Positions 24,255 to 34,061 of a DNA stretch of 64,000 nt are shown here, piece after piece (positions within the stretch are counted from its first letter, which is position 1; the number at the start of each line of letters is the position of its first letter). This stretch comes from Deltaproteobacteria bacterium (GTDB lineage: Bacteria; Bdellovibrionota; JAJCYS01). The translations under genes were made by a program, and so were the position numbers. The notes beneath the pieces are model-generated. The model was not told the origin of the DNA and searched no databases. It worked only from the letters and a program-made list of their open reading frames with translations. The stretch lies in the NCBI GenBank assembly GCA_029262815.1, contig JAJCYS010000004.1, forward strand, positions 1 to 64,000, in the 5' to 3' direction.

Positions 24255-26419
24255 TAGGGTGTTGTACTTTGTGATTCAGTATCTTCGCTTTGAAAGGTTG
24301 CTTTATGACTTAAACGAATACGTCCAGTGCGATCGACTTCGACAATCTTCACACGCAGGCTATCCCCTTCAGTGCAAACTTCTTCAACTGAATCAATCCG
24401 ACGATCGGCCAATTCACTGATGTGTACCAAACCAGATACACCAGGTAGAAGGTCGACAAAGCAGCCATAAGCCATAACTTTTCTCACTTTTCCATCAAAT
24501 TCTTGCCCAACTTCGGGGTCAGTAGTGAGACCTTTGATCAACTCAATCGCCTTAAGAGCACTTGTTTCCTCGGTGGATGCAATGGTTACCTTACCCGTAT
24601 CTTCCACATCAATTTTGACACCTGTCTCTTCAATAATGCCTTTGATGTTTTTGCCACCTGTTCCGATCAAATCTTTGATGCGCGCAGGTTTGATCTGATG
24701 CAACCAAATTCGAGGTGCATACTTTGATATATTTTGGCTTGGTTCATGAATGACTTTTGCCATTTCTTTAAGAATATGTAAACGCCCAGCACGTGCTTGA
24801 TTCAACGCTTGAACCATAACTTCCTGGGTGAGTCCATCGACTTTGATATCCATCTGAATAGCCGTAATTCCAGCTTCAGTTCCTGCTACCTTGAAATCCA
24901 TTTGACCTAAATGATCTTCATCACCAAGGATATCGCTAAGTACAGCCGTTTTGCCATCAGCCTGGATTAAACCCATAGCAATCCCTGCAACAGATTTTCG
25001 GAGAGGAACGCCTGCATCTAACATAGCCATTGTGCCTGAACAAATTGTTCCCATGGAACTACTACCATTACTTTCAAGTACTTCAGACACCAAACGAATG
25101 GTGTAATTGAAGTCGTCATGCTTAGGCACTACAGGTTTCAAAGCCCTTTCAGCAAGAGCCCCATGACCTATTTCACGTCGACCAGGTCCTCTCATAAAGC
25201 CTGATTCACCGACAGAAAATGGAGGAAAGTTGTAGTGTAGAAGAAATGATTTGGTGTACCTGCCATGAATAGTATCCATGGTTTGTTCATCATCACCACT
25301 ACCAAGCGTGATTGTAGAAAGCACTTGTGTTTCACCACGAGTGAATAAACCTGATCCGTGAACCCTTGGCAGCAATCGAGTGTCACCCCAAATAGGTCTT
25401 ACATCAGTTAGTCCACGACCATCTACACGTTTACCATCATTTAGGATCATGGAACACATTCCCTCACCCAATTGTTTTTCAAAGGCAGATTTCGCTTCAG
25501 CAACCAACTTGTCCATACCAAACGTTTCTCTAAGAGATGCAAAAACATCATCTTGTTGAACCCATTCAACCAACTCATTTTTTTGAACGCGAGTCGTATC
25601 TTGACGAGATAGCTTTTCGGGATGCGCAAGCACTGTCTGAATTTTATTTTTCAAGGCTGGCATGAATGAATCTGGCCACTCTATTTCAACAGGTGGAACC
25701 ATTTGAATTTTGGTACGTGCGCCTACTTTAGACACAAGCTCTCTTTGAAGTTCAATCAACTTTAAGTTTGCTTCGTGTGCTTGAAACAAGGCATCAGAAA
25801 CATCAGATTCTAAAGCTTCTTCTCCAGCACCTTCGACCATCACGATTCCTTTAGGGCCACTGGCTACCAACAGGTCAATATCAATTTTGTTTTCATCGCC
25901 CTTTAGCGCAGAAATATTGGGGTTAATTTGAATTTCCCCATCAATACGTGCGATTCTTACGGCTGAAATAGGGCCTGCAAAAGGCAGGTCGCTGAGTGAT
26001 AAAGCAGCAGAGGCGCCTAAAATTCCCAATACATCCGGCTGACATTCTCCATCAAAGCTAAACACGTTGATGATGATCTGTGTGTCATACGCAAATCCTT
26101 TTGGAAATAAAGGTCGAATGGGTCGGTCCGTAAGTCGTGCTAGCAGCTGTGAAAATTCACTAGGTCGACCTTCTCGTTTGAAGAACCCACCAGGTAATTT
26201 CCCAACAGAATAAAACTTCTCTTGAACATCAACTGTCAAAGGTAAGAAGCTAGCCCCTTCACGTGGCTTGGCTGAACGACATGCAGTAACAAGTAAGACG
26301 GTTTCTCCCATGGTGACCCATGCTGAACCCGAGGCTAATTTTGCATATCGGCCTGTATTAATAGATATATTTTTTCCATAAAAGTCTGTAGAAACAGTTA
26401 TTCCTTGTAATTTTTCCAT
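24254..26419 (-). CDS. pnp: Polyribonucleotide nucleotidyltransferase (PNPase)
   Basis: 721 residues, normal length. Two RNase PH cores are visible (LPLTVDVQEKFYSVGKLPGGFFKREGRP trimmed by family: GKLPGGFFKREG; second core with GSSSMGTICSGTMAMLDAGVP), then a KH domain (IKDLIGTGGKNIKGI) and an S1 domain (VGQEFDGKVRKVMAYGCFVDLLPG). It degrades RNA 3' to 5' with phosphate. It follows rpsO by 52 bases, the usual rpsO-pnp order. Confidence 0.98.
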   Translation of the reverse strand: MEKLQGITVSTDFYGKNISINTGRYAKLASGSAWVTMGETVLLVTACRSAKPREGASFLPLTVDVQEKFYSVGKLPGGFFKREGRPSEFSQLLARLTDRPIRPLFPKGFAYDTQIIINVFSFDGECQPDVLGILGASAALSLSDLPFAGPISAVRIARIDGEIQINPNISALKGDENKIDIDLLVASGPKGIVMVEGAGEEALESDVSDALFQAHEANLKLIELQRELVSKVGARTKIQMVPPVEIEWPDSFMPALKNKIQTVLAHPEKLSRQDTTRVQKNELVEWVQQDDVFASLRETFGMDKLVAEAKSAFEKQLGEGMCSMILNDGKRVDGRGLTDVRPIWGDTRLLPRVHGSGLFTRGETQVLSTITLGSGDDEQTMDTIHGRYTKSFLLHYNFPPFSVGESGFMRGPGRREIGHGALAERALKPVVPKHDDFNYTIRLVSEVLESNGSSSMGTICSGTMAMLDAGVPLRKSVAGIAMGLIQADGKTAVLSDILGDEDHLGQMDFKVAGTEAGITAIQMDIKVDGLTQEVMVQALNQARAGRLHILKEMAKVIHEPSQNISKYAPRIWLHQIKPARIKDLIGTGGKNIKGIIEETGVKIDVEDTGKVTIASTEETSALKAIELIKGLTTDPEVGQEFDGKVRKVMAYGCFVDLLPGVSGLVHISELADRRIDSVEEVCTEGDSLRVKIVEVDRTGRIRLSHKATFQSEDTESQSTTP

Positions 26420-26471
26420 ATTTTTCTCAATTTATATTTATCGTGAAACACCGAAAAGGCAGGGCTATTCC

Positions 26472-26747
26472 CTAATTTATATGCCTTAACTTTAAAGATT
26501 TAATCATGTTGGCGTATTCCCCTTCATTGTGTATTTTGAGGTATTTTAACAACCGGCGACGCTGGCCAACCATCTTAAGTAATCCGAGCCTAGAGTGAAA
26601 ATCCTTTTTATGTTCTTTTAAATGACCTGTCAATTTCGAAATTTTTGACGTTAACAAAGCAATTTGCACTTGCGATGACCCCGTATCACCCTCACTCAGT
26701 GCGTAATCCCCAATAATCTTGGATTTTTCATCCTGTAATAATGCCAT
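26472..26747 (-). CDS. rpsO: 30S ribosomal protein S15
   Basis: 91 residues with the S15 pattern: [20 protein letters not shown] (shared helix), [12 protein letters not shown] and [10 protein letters not shown]. It binds 16S rRNA and in many bacteria its own leader. A GAGGATG ribosome site precedes the ATG. It lies between truB and pnp, 61 bases after truB. Confidence 0.98.
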   Translation of the reverse strand: MALLQDEKSKIIGDYALSEGDTGSSQVQIALLTSKISKLTGHLKEHKKDFHSRLGLLKMVGQRRRLLKYLKIHNEGEYANMIKSLKLRHIN

Positions 26748-26808
26748 AACTTACATCCTCCAAACCAATCTTTTCGCCGCAAAAAAAGTCAGACTAAGAC
26801 TAAACGTG

Positions 26809-27786
26809 CTACATTCTATTTGAAATCTCAATTCTTTTCAATATTTTATATTGGAAATCTGCATCTTGAGAACCCTGCGACTTTCCTCTCTCCATGACCC
26901 ACAAAAATGACTTTTGATTATGAACTAATGGCCCACATAAAACCTCAGGTCGATTTTGAACGGTTGATTTTTCAATCCTATGATCAATGGGCAGATGCAC
27001 GTTATGACTTATTCCAGTCATAATATCCCTAGTATATTGAGTACTTATATCTTTTGTAGGTAACCAGTGAAAAAGCGTTACCAAAGAAACCTTGGCATAC
27101 CTAAGTCCGCAATCGGTCTCATGCCAGCCAAGATTGTCTCGATGTATGGGGCCAACCTGTGTTCTGTTGAGATAATTCAAAAACCCACCCACTCCAGCAT
27201 CTTGTCCTATTGATTTTGCAAAAGCGCGTATGTACGTCCCACGCGACACACTTAATTCCCACCAAGACAACACTCGACGCTGCACATGGTGGGTGCGCCT
27301 GTGTGACGCTTTTTCGACGGTTACAGGACTGGATGACATAAAGGGAACTTCACCCCTACGAGCTAAAATATATGCCCTCTGACCCGAAACATGCTTGGCC
27401 GAATAAGTAGACGGAATCTGAAACCGTGTGGTTTCTAGAGCTGTTTGGAGTGAACTCAGCTGAGTTGCAAGAGTTGACAGCCGTTTAATGCTCAATTTCA
27501 CATCTGATTTTGAAGCAAAAGGAGCGCCACTCAAATCATCCCCATGCCTTTCGCACCCAAACGCAAAGCAAGCTAAGTATGTTTTTGTTGCAAATACATC
27601 CTCGAGATAGGAAATTAAGCCCGTTTTCCAATCCGTACAGATAGGGAGTAATCCTGTAGCTAATGGATCTAACGTACCTACAAATCCCCATTTGGCTCGT
27701 CTAGGACCATGTAACGCACGTACCAACCGACCCGCAGCCTTACGGGAGGTCATTCGTCTGGGCTTATCTAAAATCAATAGGTCCAT
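26809..27786 (-). CDS. truB: tRNA pseudouridine(55) synthase TruB
   Basis: 325 residues. The N-terminus LLILDKPRRMTSRKA and the catalytic loop GFVGTLDPLATGLLPI (Asp catalytic) identify TruB, which makes pseudouridine 55 in the T loop of tRNAs. The loop is slightly unusual: the common GHxGTLDP has Phe for His. The C-terminus is divergent from model TruB proteins. It sits between nrnA-like and rpsO, the usual location. Confidence 0.92.
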   Translation of the reverse strand: MDLLILDKPRRMTSRKAAGRLVRALHGPRRAKWGFVGTLDPLATGLLPICTDWKTGLISYLEDVFATKTYLACFAFGCERHGDDLSGAPFASKSDVKLSIKRLSTLATQLSSLQTALETTRFQIPSTYSAKHVSGQRAYILARRGEVPFMSSSPVTVEKASHRRTHHVQRRVLSWWELSVSRGTYIRAFAKSIGQDAGVGGFLNYLNRTQVGPIHRDNLGWHETDCGLRYAKVSLVTLFHWLPTKDISTQYTRDIMTGISHNVHLPIDHRIEKSTVQNRPEVLCGPLVHNQKSFLWVMERGKSQGSQDADFQYKILKRIEISNRM

Positions 27787-27807
27787 AAACTGATTAATAA
27801 AAAAAAA

Positions 27808-28815
27808 CTATGGCGTCTGAGCGTTCATGTCTTGCTCAATGGCAGTCATGATACGTTGGTGGGCTTCGTCAAAAGAGAGTTTCATATCCACACCAGAGGC
27901 ACGTTTGTGGCCTCCTCCTCCAAATTTGGCGCATAGGGCAGCCACATCAAAATATCTTTTGCTGCGCATACTCACTTTATACCCCGGTCGATCCGTATGC
28001 GCTTTGTAGAAAATCACAACTTCACAGAACTCAAGAGAACGGACTTCCTCAACAATACCATCTGTTACGTCAATATCTAATCCGTGCTTGTCGAGCATAT
28101 TGCCCTCAACACGGATCCAAGCAACCGGTAAGTGGTCGTGAAACGTCAGCGTATCTAAAATGTCTTTTAAAAGAAAAAAATATGTTTTAGGTCGTCGCTC
28201 ATATAGCTGTTGAGAAACATGATGCGGTCTCGCGCCTGCAGCAACAAGCTTTGAAGCCAGCTCAAACGTTCGTTCACTCGTACTGGCATATTTAAAACGA
28301 CCTGTATCGACACAAATCGCACAAAATAAAGACTCGGCAATATCTTTTGTAAACGAAACACCCATTTTGAGTATCAGTTCCGCAACGATTTCTCCCGAGC
28401 TTGACGCTTCAGGAATAACCAATGAGTGCTCACCAAATCCGCTATTTGAGATATGGTGGTCGATGCAAATCAACGTACCCGTAGCTCCAGATTCCACAAA
28501 AGGTGAAAAGGCTTTACCCACCCTTTGCAACGTACCGCAATCGAGTACGACAGTAACATCGAAAGACGTCTCCAGAGGTAAATCATACGTAATTCGTTCA
28601 ACCTGAGGCAAAAAGTCAAGGTTATATGCAATAGGCCCTTCATTATAGATGGTTATTTTTTTTCCCAACCCTTCAAGCATGAGTCCTAGCGCCAAACTTG
28701 AACCCAATGCATCGCCATCGGGGTTAATGTGAGAACACAAAAGAACTGACTCTGCGCGTTGAAGCGCTTTAACTAAGGATGGTAAAGTATCTTGGTAGTT
28801 CTGAAAGAGGCTCAT
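27808..28815 (-). CDS. nrnA: DHH-family phosphoesterase, NrnA-like (nanoRNase/pAp phosphatase)
   Basis: 335 residues with the DHH core: SHINPDGDALGSSLA, VVLDCGTLQRVG, CIDHHISNSGFG and the DHHA1 glycine motif FGGGGHKRASG near residue 298. NrnA-type enzymes degrade 2-5 nt RNAs and 3'-phosphoadenosine 5'-phosphate. Its start overlaps rbfA by four bases (ATGA-type), so expression is coupled to ribosome maturation genes. Confidence 0.92.
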   Translation of the reverse strand: MSLFQNYQDTLPSLVKALQRAESVLLCSHINPDGDALGSSLALGLMLEGLGKKITIYNEGPIAYNLDFLPQVERITYDLPLETSFDVTVVLDCGTLQRVGKAFSPFVESGATGTLICIDHHISNSGFGEHSLVIPEASSSGEIVAELILKMGVSFTKDIAESLFCAICVDTGRFKYASTSERTFELASKLVAAGARPHHVSQQLYERRPKTYFFLLKDILDTLTFHDHLPVAWIRVEGNMLDKHGLDIDVTDGIVEEVRSLEFCEVVIFYKAHTDRPGYKVSMRSKRYFDVAALCAKFGGGGHKRASGVDMKLSFDEAHQRIMTAIEQDMNAQTP

Positions 28816-29225
28816 ACGCCCTCATGAATGGGCTCACCTTCAATTTTTCCGATAAGGCCCCACACCCGTTCACTGCGATGTAATTCAGTATCAAAATGAA
28901 AAGTAATTTCTGGGACTCGATAAGTAGACGTAGCTTTACCAACTTGAGACATGATAAACGGCATAGCACGTTTTAATGCTTTAGCAATTTTTTGAAGTTC
29001 TGTTTTTGTCGGCTGTGTCAAACTCATAGTCGAAAAGAAAGCTTTTGCGTATCTCATATCACAACTACATGTCACCTGTGTCAACGTTATAGGACAATTG
29101 ATCAACACGGGATCTTTCACGCGTCCTTTGTGGAAAAGTTCGGCAATTATTTCGAGCAACAGCTGTTCAAACCTTTTTTGACGAAATGATGTTTTCTGAT
29201 ATTTGCGATATGAAACTCCCATCAT
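28812..29225 (-). CDS. rbfA: Ribosome-binding factor A
   Basis: 137 residues with the KH-like RbfA fold: FRQKRFEQLLLEIIAELF, VTCSCDMRYAKAFFSTM and VPEITFHFDTELHRSERV. RbfA helps late 30S assembly and cold adaptation. The first two codons are both ATG; either may be used. It lies 6 bases after infB, in the common nusA-infB-rbfA order. Confidence 0.95.
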   Translation of the reverse strand: MMGVSYRKYQKTSFRQKRFEQLLLEIIAELFHKGRVKDPVLINCPITLTQVTCSCDMRYAKAFFSTMSLTQPTKTELQKIAKALKRAMPFIMSQVGKATSTYRVPEITFHFDTELHRSERVWGLIGKIEGEPIHEGV

Positions 29226-29231
29226 GGCACC

Positions 29232-31769
29232 CTAATCTTTTTTCTCCACTTCATGGAAAAACCTAATAATATCGCCTTCGATCACATCACCTTTATTTAG
29301 ATCTAACCCGATACCACATTCATAACCTGTAGCAACTTCTTTCACGTCATCTTTAAATCGCTTCAAAGATGCAATGTGAGTTTTGAGTAACTCATTACCG
29401 TCACGCACAATTCTAAGGTAGGCATTACGGTTAACTTTTCCATCTTTCATGTAACACCCAGCAATAATGCCAGATTTTGAAAAAGAAAATACCTGCCGTA
29501 CCTCTGCTTCACCGAGTTGTTCTTCAACCATTTCAGGCTCTTTTTGTGCTTCTAACATTTTTTCCAATCGCTCAATAATTTCGTAAATCACTTTTGACTG
29601 GATACACGTTACGCCGCTTTTTTCGAGCTTCCTTTCCATGCTACCTGGTAAAGGCAAATGAAATAATACGAGAGTCGATTCAGTCGTTTTAACTAAATCC
29701 AAATCTGACTCGCTGAGTGTGCCACACCCTGCATAAACAATATTAACTGAACGACCATCATCAGTCGCAAGGGCTTCAATACTACTCAGTAACGCTTCTT
29801 CCGATCCTTTTACATCGGATTTAACAACGACATTCAACTTTCCAACTTCTAGATTTTCACCCACTTGGCTCATTAAATCTTCAATTGTCGGCTCAGCAGC
29901 AACGCGTTCTTCTTGTTGGTCATCAAAGATCCGATCATTTCGATAATCTAATAGCATTTGAATGTCAGAATCCTTAGGTAGCGTATCGACTTTAGCACCT
30001 GCAGTTACGACTTTATCAAACCCAGATATTTCGATTGGTGTCCCAGGCACAGCTTCCTTTGTTGCATCGCCATGCTCATTGCGCATCTGTCGAATACGTC
30101 CTGAGATCGTTCCTGCAGCAACACGATCCCCTTGCCTCATTGTGCCTTGGGTCACAACTAATGTTGCGAGTGGGCCTAAAAATTTATCCAATCGAGACTC
30201 AATAACCACACCTGAAGGATGCACGTTAAATGGTGCTCGAATTTCTGCTACTTCAGAAACCAATAAAATTGCATCTAGAAGCTCAGAAATCCCCTCACCT
30301 TTCAAGGCACTTGTGGGTACAAAAATCGCGTCTCCGCCCCACTCTTCTGAGATAATATTATGTTCGCTGAGTTGCGTTCTAATCTTTTCGGGATTTGCAC
30401 TCGGCGCGTCCATTTTGTTAACAGCTACGATGATAGGCACCTCAGCAGCTTTGGCATGGCCAATGGCCTCAACAGTTTGAGGCATGACACCGTCATCCGC
30501 AGCAACAACCAAAACTACAATATCCGTAACGGATGCACCCCGTTTCCGCATAGCGGTAAATGCAGCATGACCTGGAGTGTCAATAAAACTTACAGGGTGA
30601 TTTTTGTGATGGACCTGGTAAGCACCTATGTGTTGTGTAATACCACCAGCTTCATTTTTGAGTACATCTGTTTTTCTAATCGCATCAAGAATACTCGTTT
30701 TCCCGTGATCCACATGCCCCATGACCGTAACAACAGGTGCTTTTTCCTGAAGGCCAGGATCTTTGGCAGCAGAATCAAGGTTTTCAAAAAATCGATCTTC
30801 GGTAAATTGCTGATCCTCTACACGATATTCAAACTCGTGGGCGACTAACGTCGTCGTTTCAACATCTAAAACAGTATTGCTATTAATTTCCTCTAATCCC
30901 AGTCCCTTAAGTTTGGAAAGAACATCATAAGTTTTAACACTGAGTCTATGCGCTACATCTTTAACAGAAAGATTTCGTTCGAAAACTAGCACACGTTTAT
31001 CCACAGATGGCAAGGTTCGAGCGTTTGTGCCCGTCAATCCACCACGCATCCGTTTTCGTTTTGCACGAAATATATGTTCACGCTTTAAGTAATCAACAGG
31101 GCGGAACACCTCAGTTTTCTGAACCAAGCTTGTGGGCGTTTTCTTATCAGAGGGATCTCTAGTTGTTCGCTCAAAGTCCTGACTTTGCTTTCGCTTGCCC
31201 TTTTTCGCATCACTACCACTATCGGATCCTTCACCCTGCTTCGTTTTTGATGCGGCAGCTCTTTTTTGAACGGTTGCTGGATCAGGCCTTGAAATAACTA
31301 CGGCAGATTTTGGTTTCTGCCCTTTGCTATTAGTAACTACGGACTCTTGGGGTGCTGCTGTCATATTCGCCTCAGTCTCAACAGCCTGAGATGCCGTCGT
31401 GCTTGTTTCAGTCGTATCTGCTGTTGATTCTGGTGATAAGTCAACTTTATTTTCTGATTCTACAGGAGGAGCATCACCAGCTGGAGTCTCTTTTACTTTT
31501 CGAATGACGACCTTACGACGTAACACGCGCGGTTTGTCAGCGCTTTCGTCACTAGGTTTTTCAACCAAAGCCGTTCTTTTCCCTTTAGACTTTTTATTTT
31601 CTAAATGTTTAATTAATTTTTCGTAGTCAGATCCCGTCACGGTGCTCATGTGACTTTTGACCGTCAGTTTGAGCTCATCGCGAGCAATTGAAAGCAACTC
31701 CATAGAGTTGATGCCAAAAGCATTCGCAACTTCATATAGGGGTCTTTCTCGAATTTCAATACGAACCAT
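29232..31769 (-). CDS. infB: Translation initiation factor IF-2
   Basis: 845 residues. An N-terminal IF2_N domain (RPLYEVANAFGINSMELL) is followed by a charged linker of about 180 residues, a second IF2_N domain (NLSVKDVAHRLSV), and the GTPase domain with GHVDHGKTSI, SFIDTPGHAAF and NKMDAP. Domains II to IV complete the protein. IF-2 brings initiator tRNA to the 30S subunit. It lies 2 bases after nusA. Confidence 0.98.
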   Translation of the reverse strand: MVRIEIRERPLYEVANAFGINSMELLSIARDELKLTVKSHMSTVTGSDYEKLIKHLENKKSKGKRTALVEKPSDESADKPRVLRRKVVIRKVKETPAGDAPPVESENKVDLSPESTADTTETSTTASQAVETEANMTAAPQESVVTNSKGQKPKSAVVISRPDPATVQKRAAASKTKQGEGSDSGSDAKKGKRKQSQDFERTTRDPSDKKTPTSLVQKTEVFRPVDYLKREHIFRAKRKRMRGGLTGTNARTLPSVDKRVLVFERNLSVKDVAHRLSVKTYDVLSKLKGLGLEEINSNTVLDVETTTLVAHEFEYRVEDQQFTEDRFFENLDSAAKDPGLQEKAPVVTVMGHVDHGKTSILDAIRKTDVLKNEAGGITQHIGAYQVHHKNHPVSFIDTPGHAAFTAMRKRGASVTDIVVLVVAADDGVMPQTVEAIGHAKAAEVPIIVAVNKMDAPSANPEKIRTQLSEHNIISEEWGGDAIFVPTSALKGEGISELLDAILLVSEVAEIRAPFNVHPSGVVIESRLDKFLGPLATLVVTQGTMRQGDRVAAGTISGRIRQMRNEHGDATKEAVPGTPIEISGFDKVVTAGAKVDTLPKDSDIQMLLDYRNDRIFDDQQEERVAAEPTIEDLMSQVGENLEVGKLNVVVKSDVKGSEEALLSSIEALATDDGRSVNIVYAGCGTLSESDLDLVKTTESTLVLFHLPLPGSMERKLEKSGVTCIQSKVIYEIIERLEKMLEAQKEPEMVEEQLGEAEVRQVFSFSKSGIIAGCYMKDGKVNRNAYLRIVRDGNELLKTHIASLKRFKDDVKEVATGYECGIGLDLNKGDVIEGDIIRFFHEVEKKD

Positions 31770-31771
31770 TG

Positions 31772-33235
31772 TTACTCCCCAACTATCTCTTCCAGCTGTC
31801 TGTCAATTTCACTGATAACCTGATTGAATCGCTCATTACGTGATTCGAGTTCATCCTCTGTGGGCATAATATATTGGTTAGGCCGAGTCGTTCTAAAAGC
31901 TTCTTTAGCAGCTTGCAACCTCAAAGCTTGAGCTGATTTTCTAGATTCAGGCTGTGTTACTTCAGTGTCTTGAATAATATCAGCCCCAGACTCAGCTTGA
32001 CGCTCAAGCAACTCTTTAGCGGCAACCATAAGCTCATTGGCTTTTTCCAAAGTCAGACCAGGAATCTGAGTGAGGGTTTCTGAATCATGTGTAGTCAATG
32101 CTTGGACAGAGTCAATACCATACTGATAAAGTGCAATAGCAATCGTATCAGTCATCCCAACGATCTGCAGCATATCGTTACGTGCTTTGGTCAACTTCTC
32201 GCTAACCTTACTTTCACATACGACATCTAACTCCCAACCGAGTAGTTGTGATGCTAGGCGGACATTCAATCCTTTTTTACCAATTGCAAGGGACAGATGG
32301 TCATCAGGTACTACAACATCCATCCGTTTATGAGCTTCGTCTACGATGACTTTGACCACTTCAGCAGGGCTGATCGCCCCACACACATACTTCGTAATCT
32401 CTTCGTGCCAAGGCACAATGTCAATTTTCTCACCCTTGAGTTCGTTAACTACATTTTGAACTCGAGCACCTTTCATACCTACGCAGGCACCAACAGGGTC
32501 AACATCTCGGTCATTCGAAAAAACACTGATTTTTGATCGAGTGCCAGCAGCTCGTGCACATCCTTTAATTTCAATGATGCCTTCACGAATCTCGGGGATC
32601 TCCAGTTCGAATAGCTTCATCAAAAACAATTCGGTACTTCGAGATAAAATAATACGTGGGCCACGTTGTGTCAGTTGTACTTCGAGTAAATAACCTTGCA
32701 CGCGATCACCAACACGAAAGTTCTCACCAGGAATTTGTTCACGTACAGGCATTACAGCTTCTGTCTTGCCCAAGTCAACAATGATATTACCTCGTTCGAT
32801 ACGGCGACAAATACCCGAAATAACTTCGCCCTGGCGACTTTTAAATTCGTTATAAATAATCTCTTTTTCTGCATCCCGAATTTTTTGGATAATGACTTGC
32901 TTCACAATTTGAGCAGCAATTCGTCCAAATTGTTCGCTATCTAATCGGACGCCAAGCTCTTCACCAATTCCGACATTTTCATCAAGCTTCTTAGCTTCAG
33001 TTAGCTGAATTTCACTGTATTCATCAGCTACGTCCTCAACCACGCGTTTAAAAAGATAAAGTTCGACCTCGCTTTGGTCCTCGTTAATTACGGCCTCAAT
33101 CTCATTCTGAGAACCATATTTTTTTCGAGCAGCTGTAACCATTGCAGATTTAACCACATCGAGGACTAGCTCTTTGCTAATACCTTTGTCTTTTCCAACT
33201 TGTTCAACAACTCTCACCAAGTCTCTTAAGACCAT
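31772..33235 (-). CDS. nusA: Transcription termination/antitermination protein NusA
   Basis: 487 residues: an N-terminal RNA polymerase-binding domain ([19 protein letters not shown]), an S1 domain ([21 protein letters not shown]), two KH domains ([30 protein letters not shown]) and a C-terminal helix-hairpin-helix repeat ([24 protein letters not shown]). It modulates pausing, termination and antitermination. An attenuator-like hairpin upstream of rimP is a candidate for control by NusA itself. Confidence 0.97.
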   Translation of the reverse strand: MVLRDLVRVVEQVGKDKGISKELVLDVVKSAMVTAARKKYGSQNEIEAVINEDQSEVELYLFKRVVEDVADEYSEIQLTEAKKLDENVGIGEELGVRLDSEQFGRIAAQIVKQVIIQKIRDAEKEIIYNEFKSRQGEVISGICRRIERGNIIVDLGKTEAVMPVREQIPGENFRVGDRVQGYLLEVQLTQRGPRIILSRSTELFLMKLFELEIPEIREGIIEIKGCARAAGTRSKISVFSNDRDVDPVGACVGMKGARVQNVVNELKGEKIDIVPWHEEITKYVCGAISPAEVVKVIVDEAHKRMDVVVPDDHLSLAIGKKGLNVRLASQLLGWELDVVCESKVSEKLTKARNDMLQIVGMTDTIAIALYQYGIDSVQALTTHDSETLTQIPGLTLEKANELMVAAKELLERQAESGADIIQDTEVTQPESRKSAQALRLQAAKEAFRTTRPNQYIMPTEDELESRNERFNQVISEIDRQLEEIVGE

Positions 33236-33255
33236 GAGATGCCTCCTACCTTAAA

Positions 33256-33753
33256 TTAAAAACGTGCCTCTTTCAGGCGTAACCGTTGAAATTCTGAAAT
33301 ATGCCCCTCAGTAAGTGAATCCCTACCGGTTTCACCTACCTTTTCCCATTGCATCGTGCCGTCTGTCTCAATCTTAGACACAATAGCCGTACTTTTTTTC
33401 CCTGAAATATCCGTAAATTCTAATTCGCATTCCAAAAACTGTTTAAGCTGATTTAGCGTTCTAATGTGAGGATTGGATCCAAGTGATGATACCTCGAGAT
33501 GATATGCAGTTTCACCCAGCATGGATAATTCGTCGATAACTTCGCTTACGGCTTTAGATACAGTAATGCAGTCTGAATGAGTAATACTCAAATCAGTCGC
33601 GGTCTTTGAGATATGTACACGTACAATTCGCTCTCTTGCAAGCCAATTGATATCCCAAAGCTCATACCCCAAATCGGTAACCGTCCCCTCAATTGCCTCA
33701 ATTATTTGCTTTTCAACTCTAGAGGGTTTACATATCTGCGCCACGTTTTTCAT
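33256..33753 (-). CDS. rimP: Ribosome maturation factor RimP
   Basis: 165 residues from the ATG at 33753, preceded by GAGGAC. The frame extends to a GTG at 33786, but that codon lies inside a terminator-like hairpin and has a poor ribosome site, so the shorter start is preferred. Family features are YELWDINWLARERIVRVHIS and YHLEVSSLGSNPHIRTLNQLKQF. RimP aids 30S maturation. It is the first gene of the rimP-nusA-infB operon. Confidence 0.93.
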   Translation of the reverse strand: MKNVAQICKPSRVEKQIIEAIEGTVTDLGYELWDINWLARERIVRVHISKTATDLSITHSDCITVSKAVSEVIDELSMLGETAYHLEVSSLGSNPHIRTLNQLKQFLECELEFTDISGKKSTAIVSKIETDGTMQWEKVGETGRDSLTEGHISEFQRLRLKEARF

Positions 33754-33763
33754 GTCCTCATAA

Positions 33764-33795
33764 TAAAAAGAGCAGGCAGCCTTCACCGCCTACTC
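33764..33795 (-). terminator. Attenuator-like terminator hairpin in the rimP-nusA-infB leader
   Basis: On the minus strand GAGTAGGC (33795-33788) pairs with GCCTGCTC (33777-33770) with one G-U pair. The loop is 10 bases and a run of five T follows (33769-33765). It ends only about 11 bases before the rimP ATG and just ahead of the GAGGAC ribosome site. No gene sits immediately upstream, so the hairpin would act on the operon's own leader. Confidence 0.6.
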
Positions 33796-33833
33796 ACGAA
33801 CTACGTCTCTTATATATCGAATTTTCCTCAATT

Positions 33834-33856
33834 TTTAAAGCATTAATGCCTTTAAA
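33834..33856. repeat. Inverted repeat in the rimP / 34062 divergent region
   Basis: TTTAAAG-CATTAATG-CcTTTAAA: a palindromic core GCATTAATGC flanked by TTTAAA on both sides with one unpaired base. On the minus strand it lies about 17 bases upstream of a TATATA (33812-33817), so it may mark the rimP-nusA promoter or an operator. The remaining bases of the 272-base intergenic region (33796-34061) hold no gene I can support. Confidence 0.4.
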
Positions 33857-33998
33857 TGGCTATCTTTCAAGCAATAGTTCTAAGAATGCTAGATAAAGTC
33901 TTTAATTACAGAGAGTTACAAATGGTGCTTTGATTTAAACTTTAGGCATCTAAATTTGACAGATTTTTACCTGATACTAGATAAATTTTATTTAATTA

Positions 33999-34037
33999 TT
34001 GAATTAAATTCAAAACAATTCGAATGTGGGTTATACT
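33999..34037 (+). promoter_or_regulatory. Promoter with 15-bp palindrome before the helical-repeat lipoprotein
   Basis: TTGAATT (33999-34005) and AATTCAA (34007-34013) form a perfect palindrome around one central A. TTCAAA (34009-34014) with TATACT (34032-34037), 17 bases apart, forms a plausible promoter. The transcript would begin near 34044, which rules out the GTG at 34026 and supports the GTG at 34062. The layout, a palindrome over the -35, is like that before the peptidase-like gene at 2200. Confidence 0.45.
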
Positions 34038-34061
34038 GAGATTGTTAAAGGAAAAACAACT

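Noticed and set aside
29962..30480. 172-codon plus-strand frame opposite infB
   Set aside because: Long only because of codon bias of the IF-2 GTPase region on the other strand.
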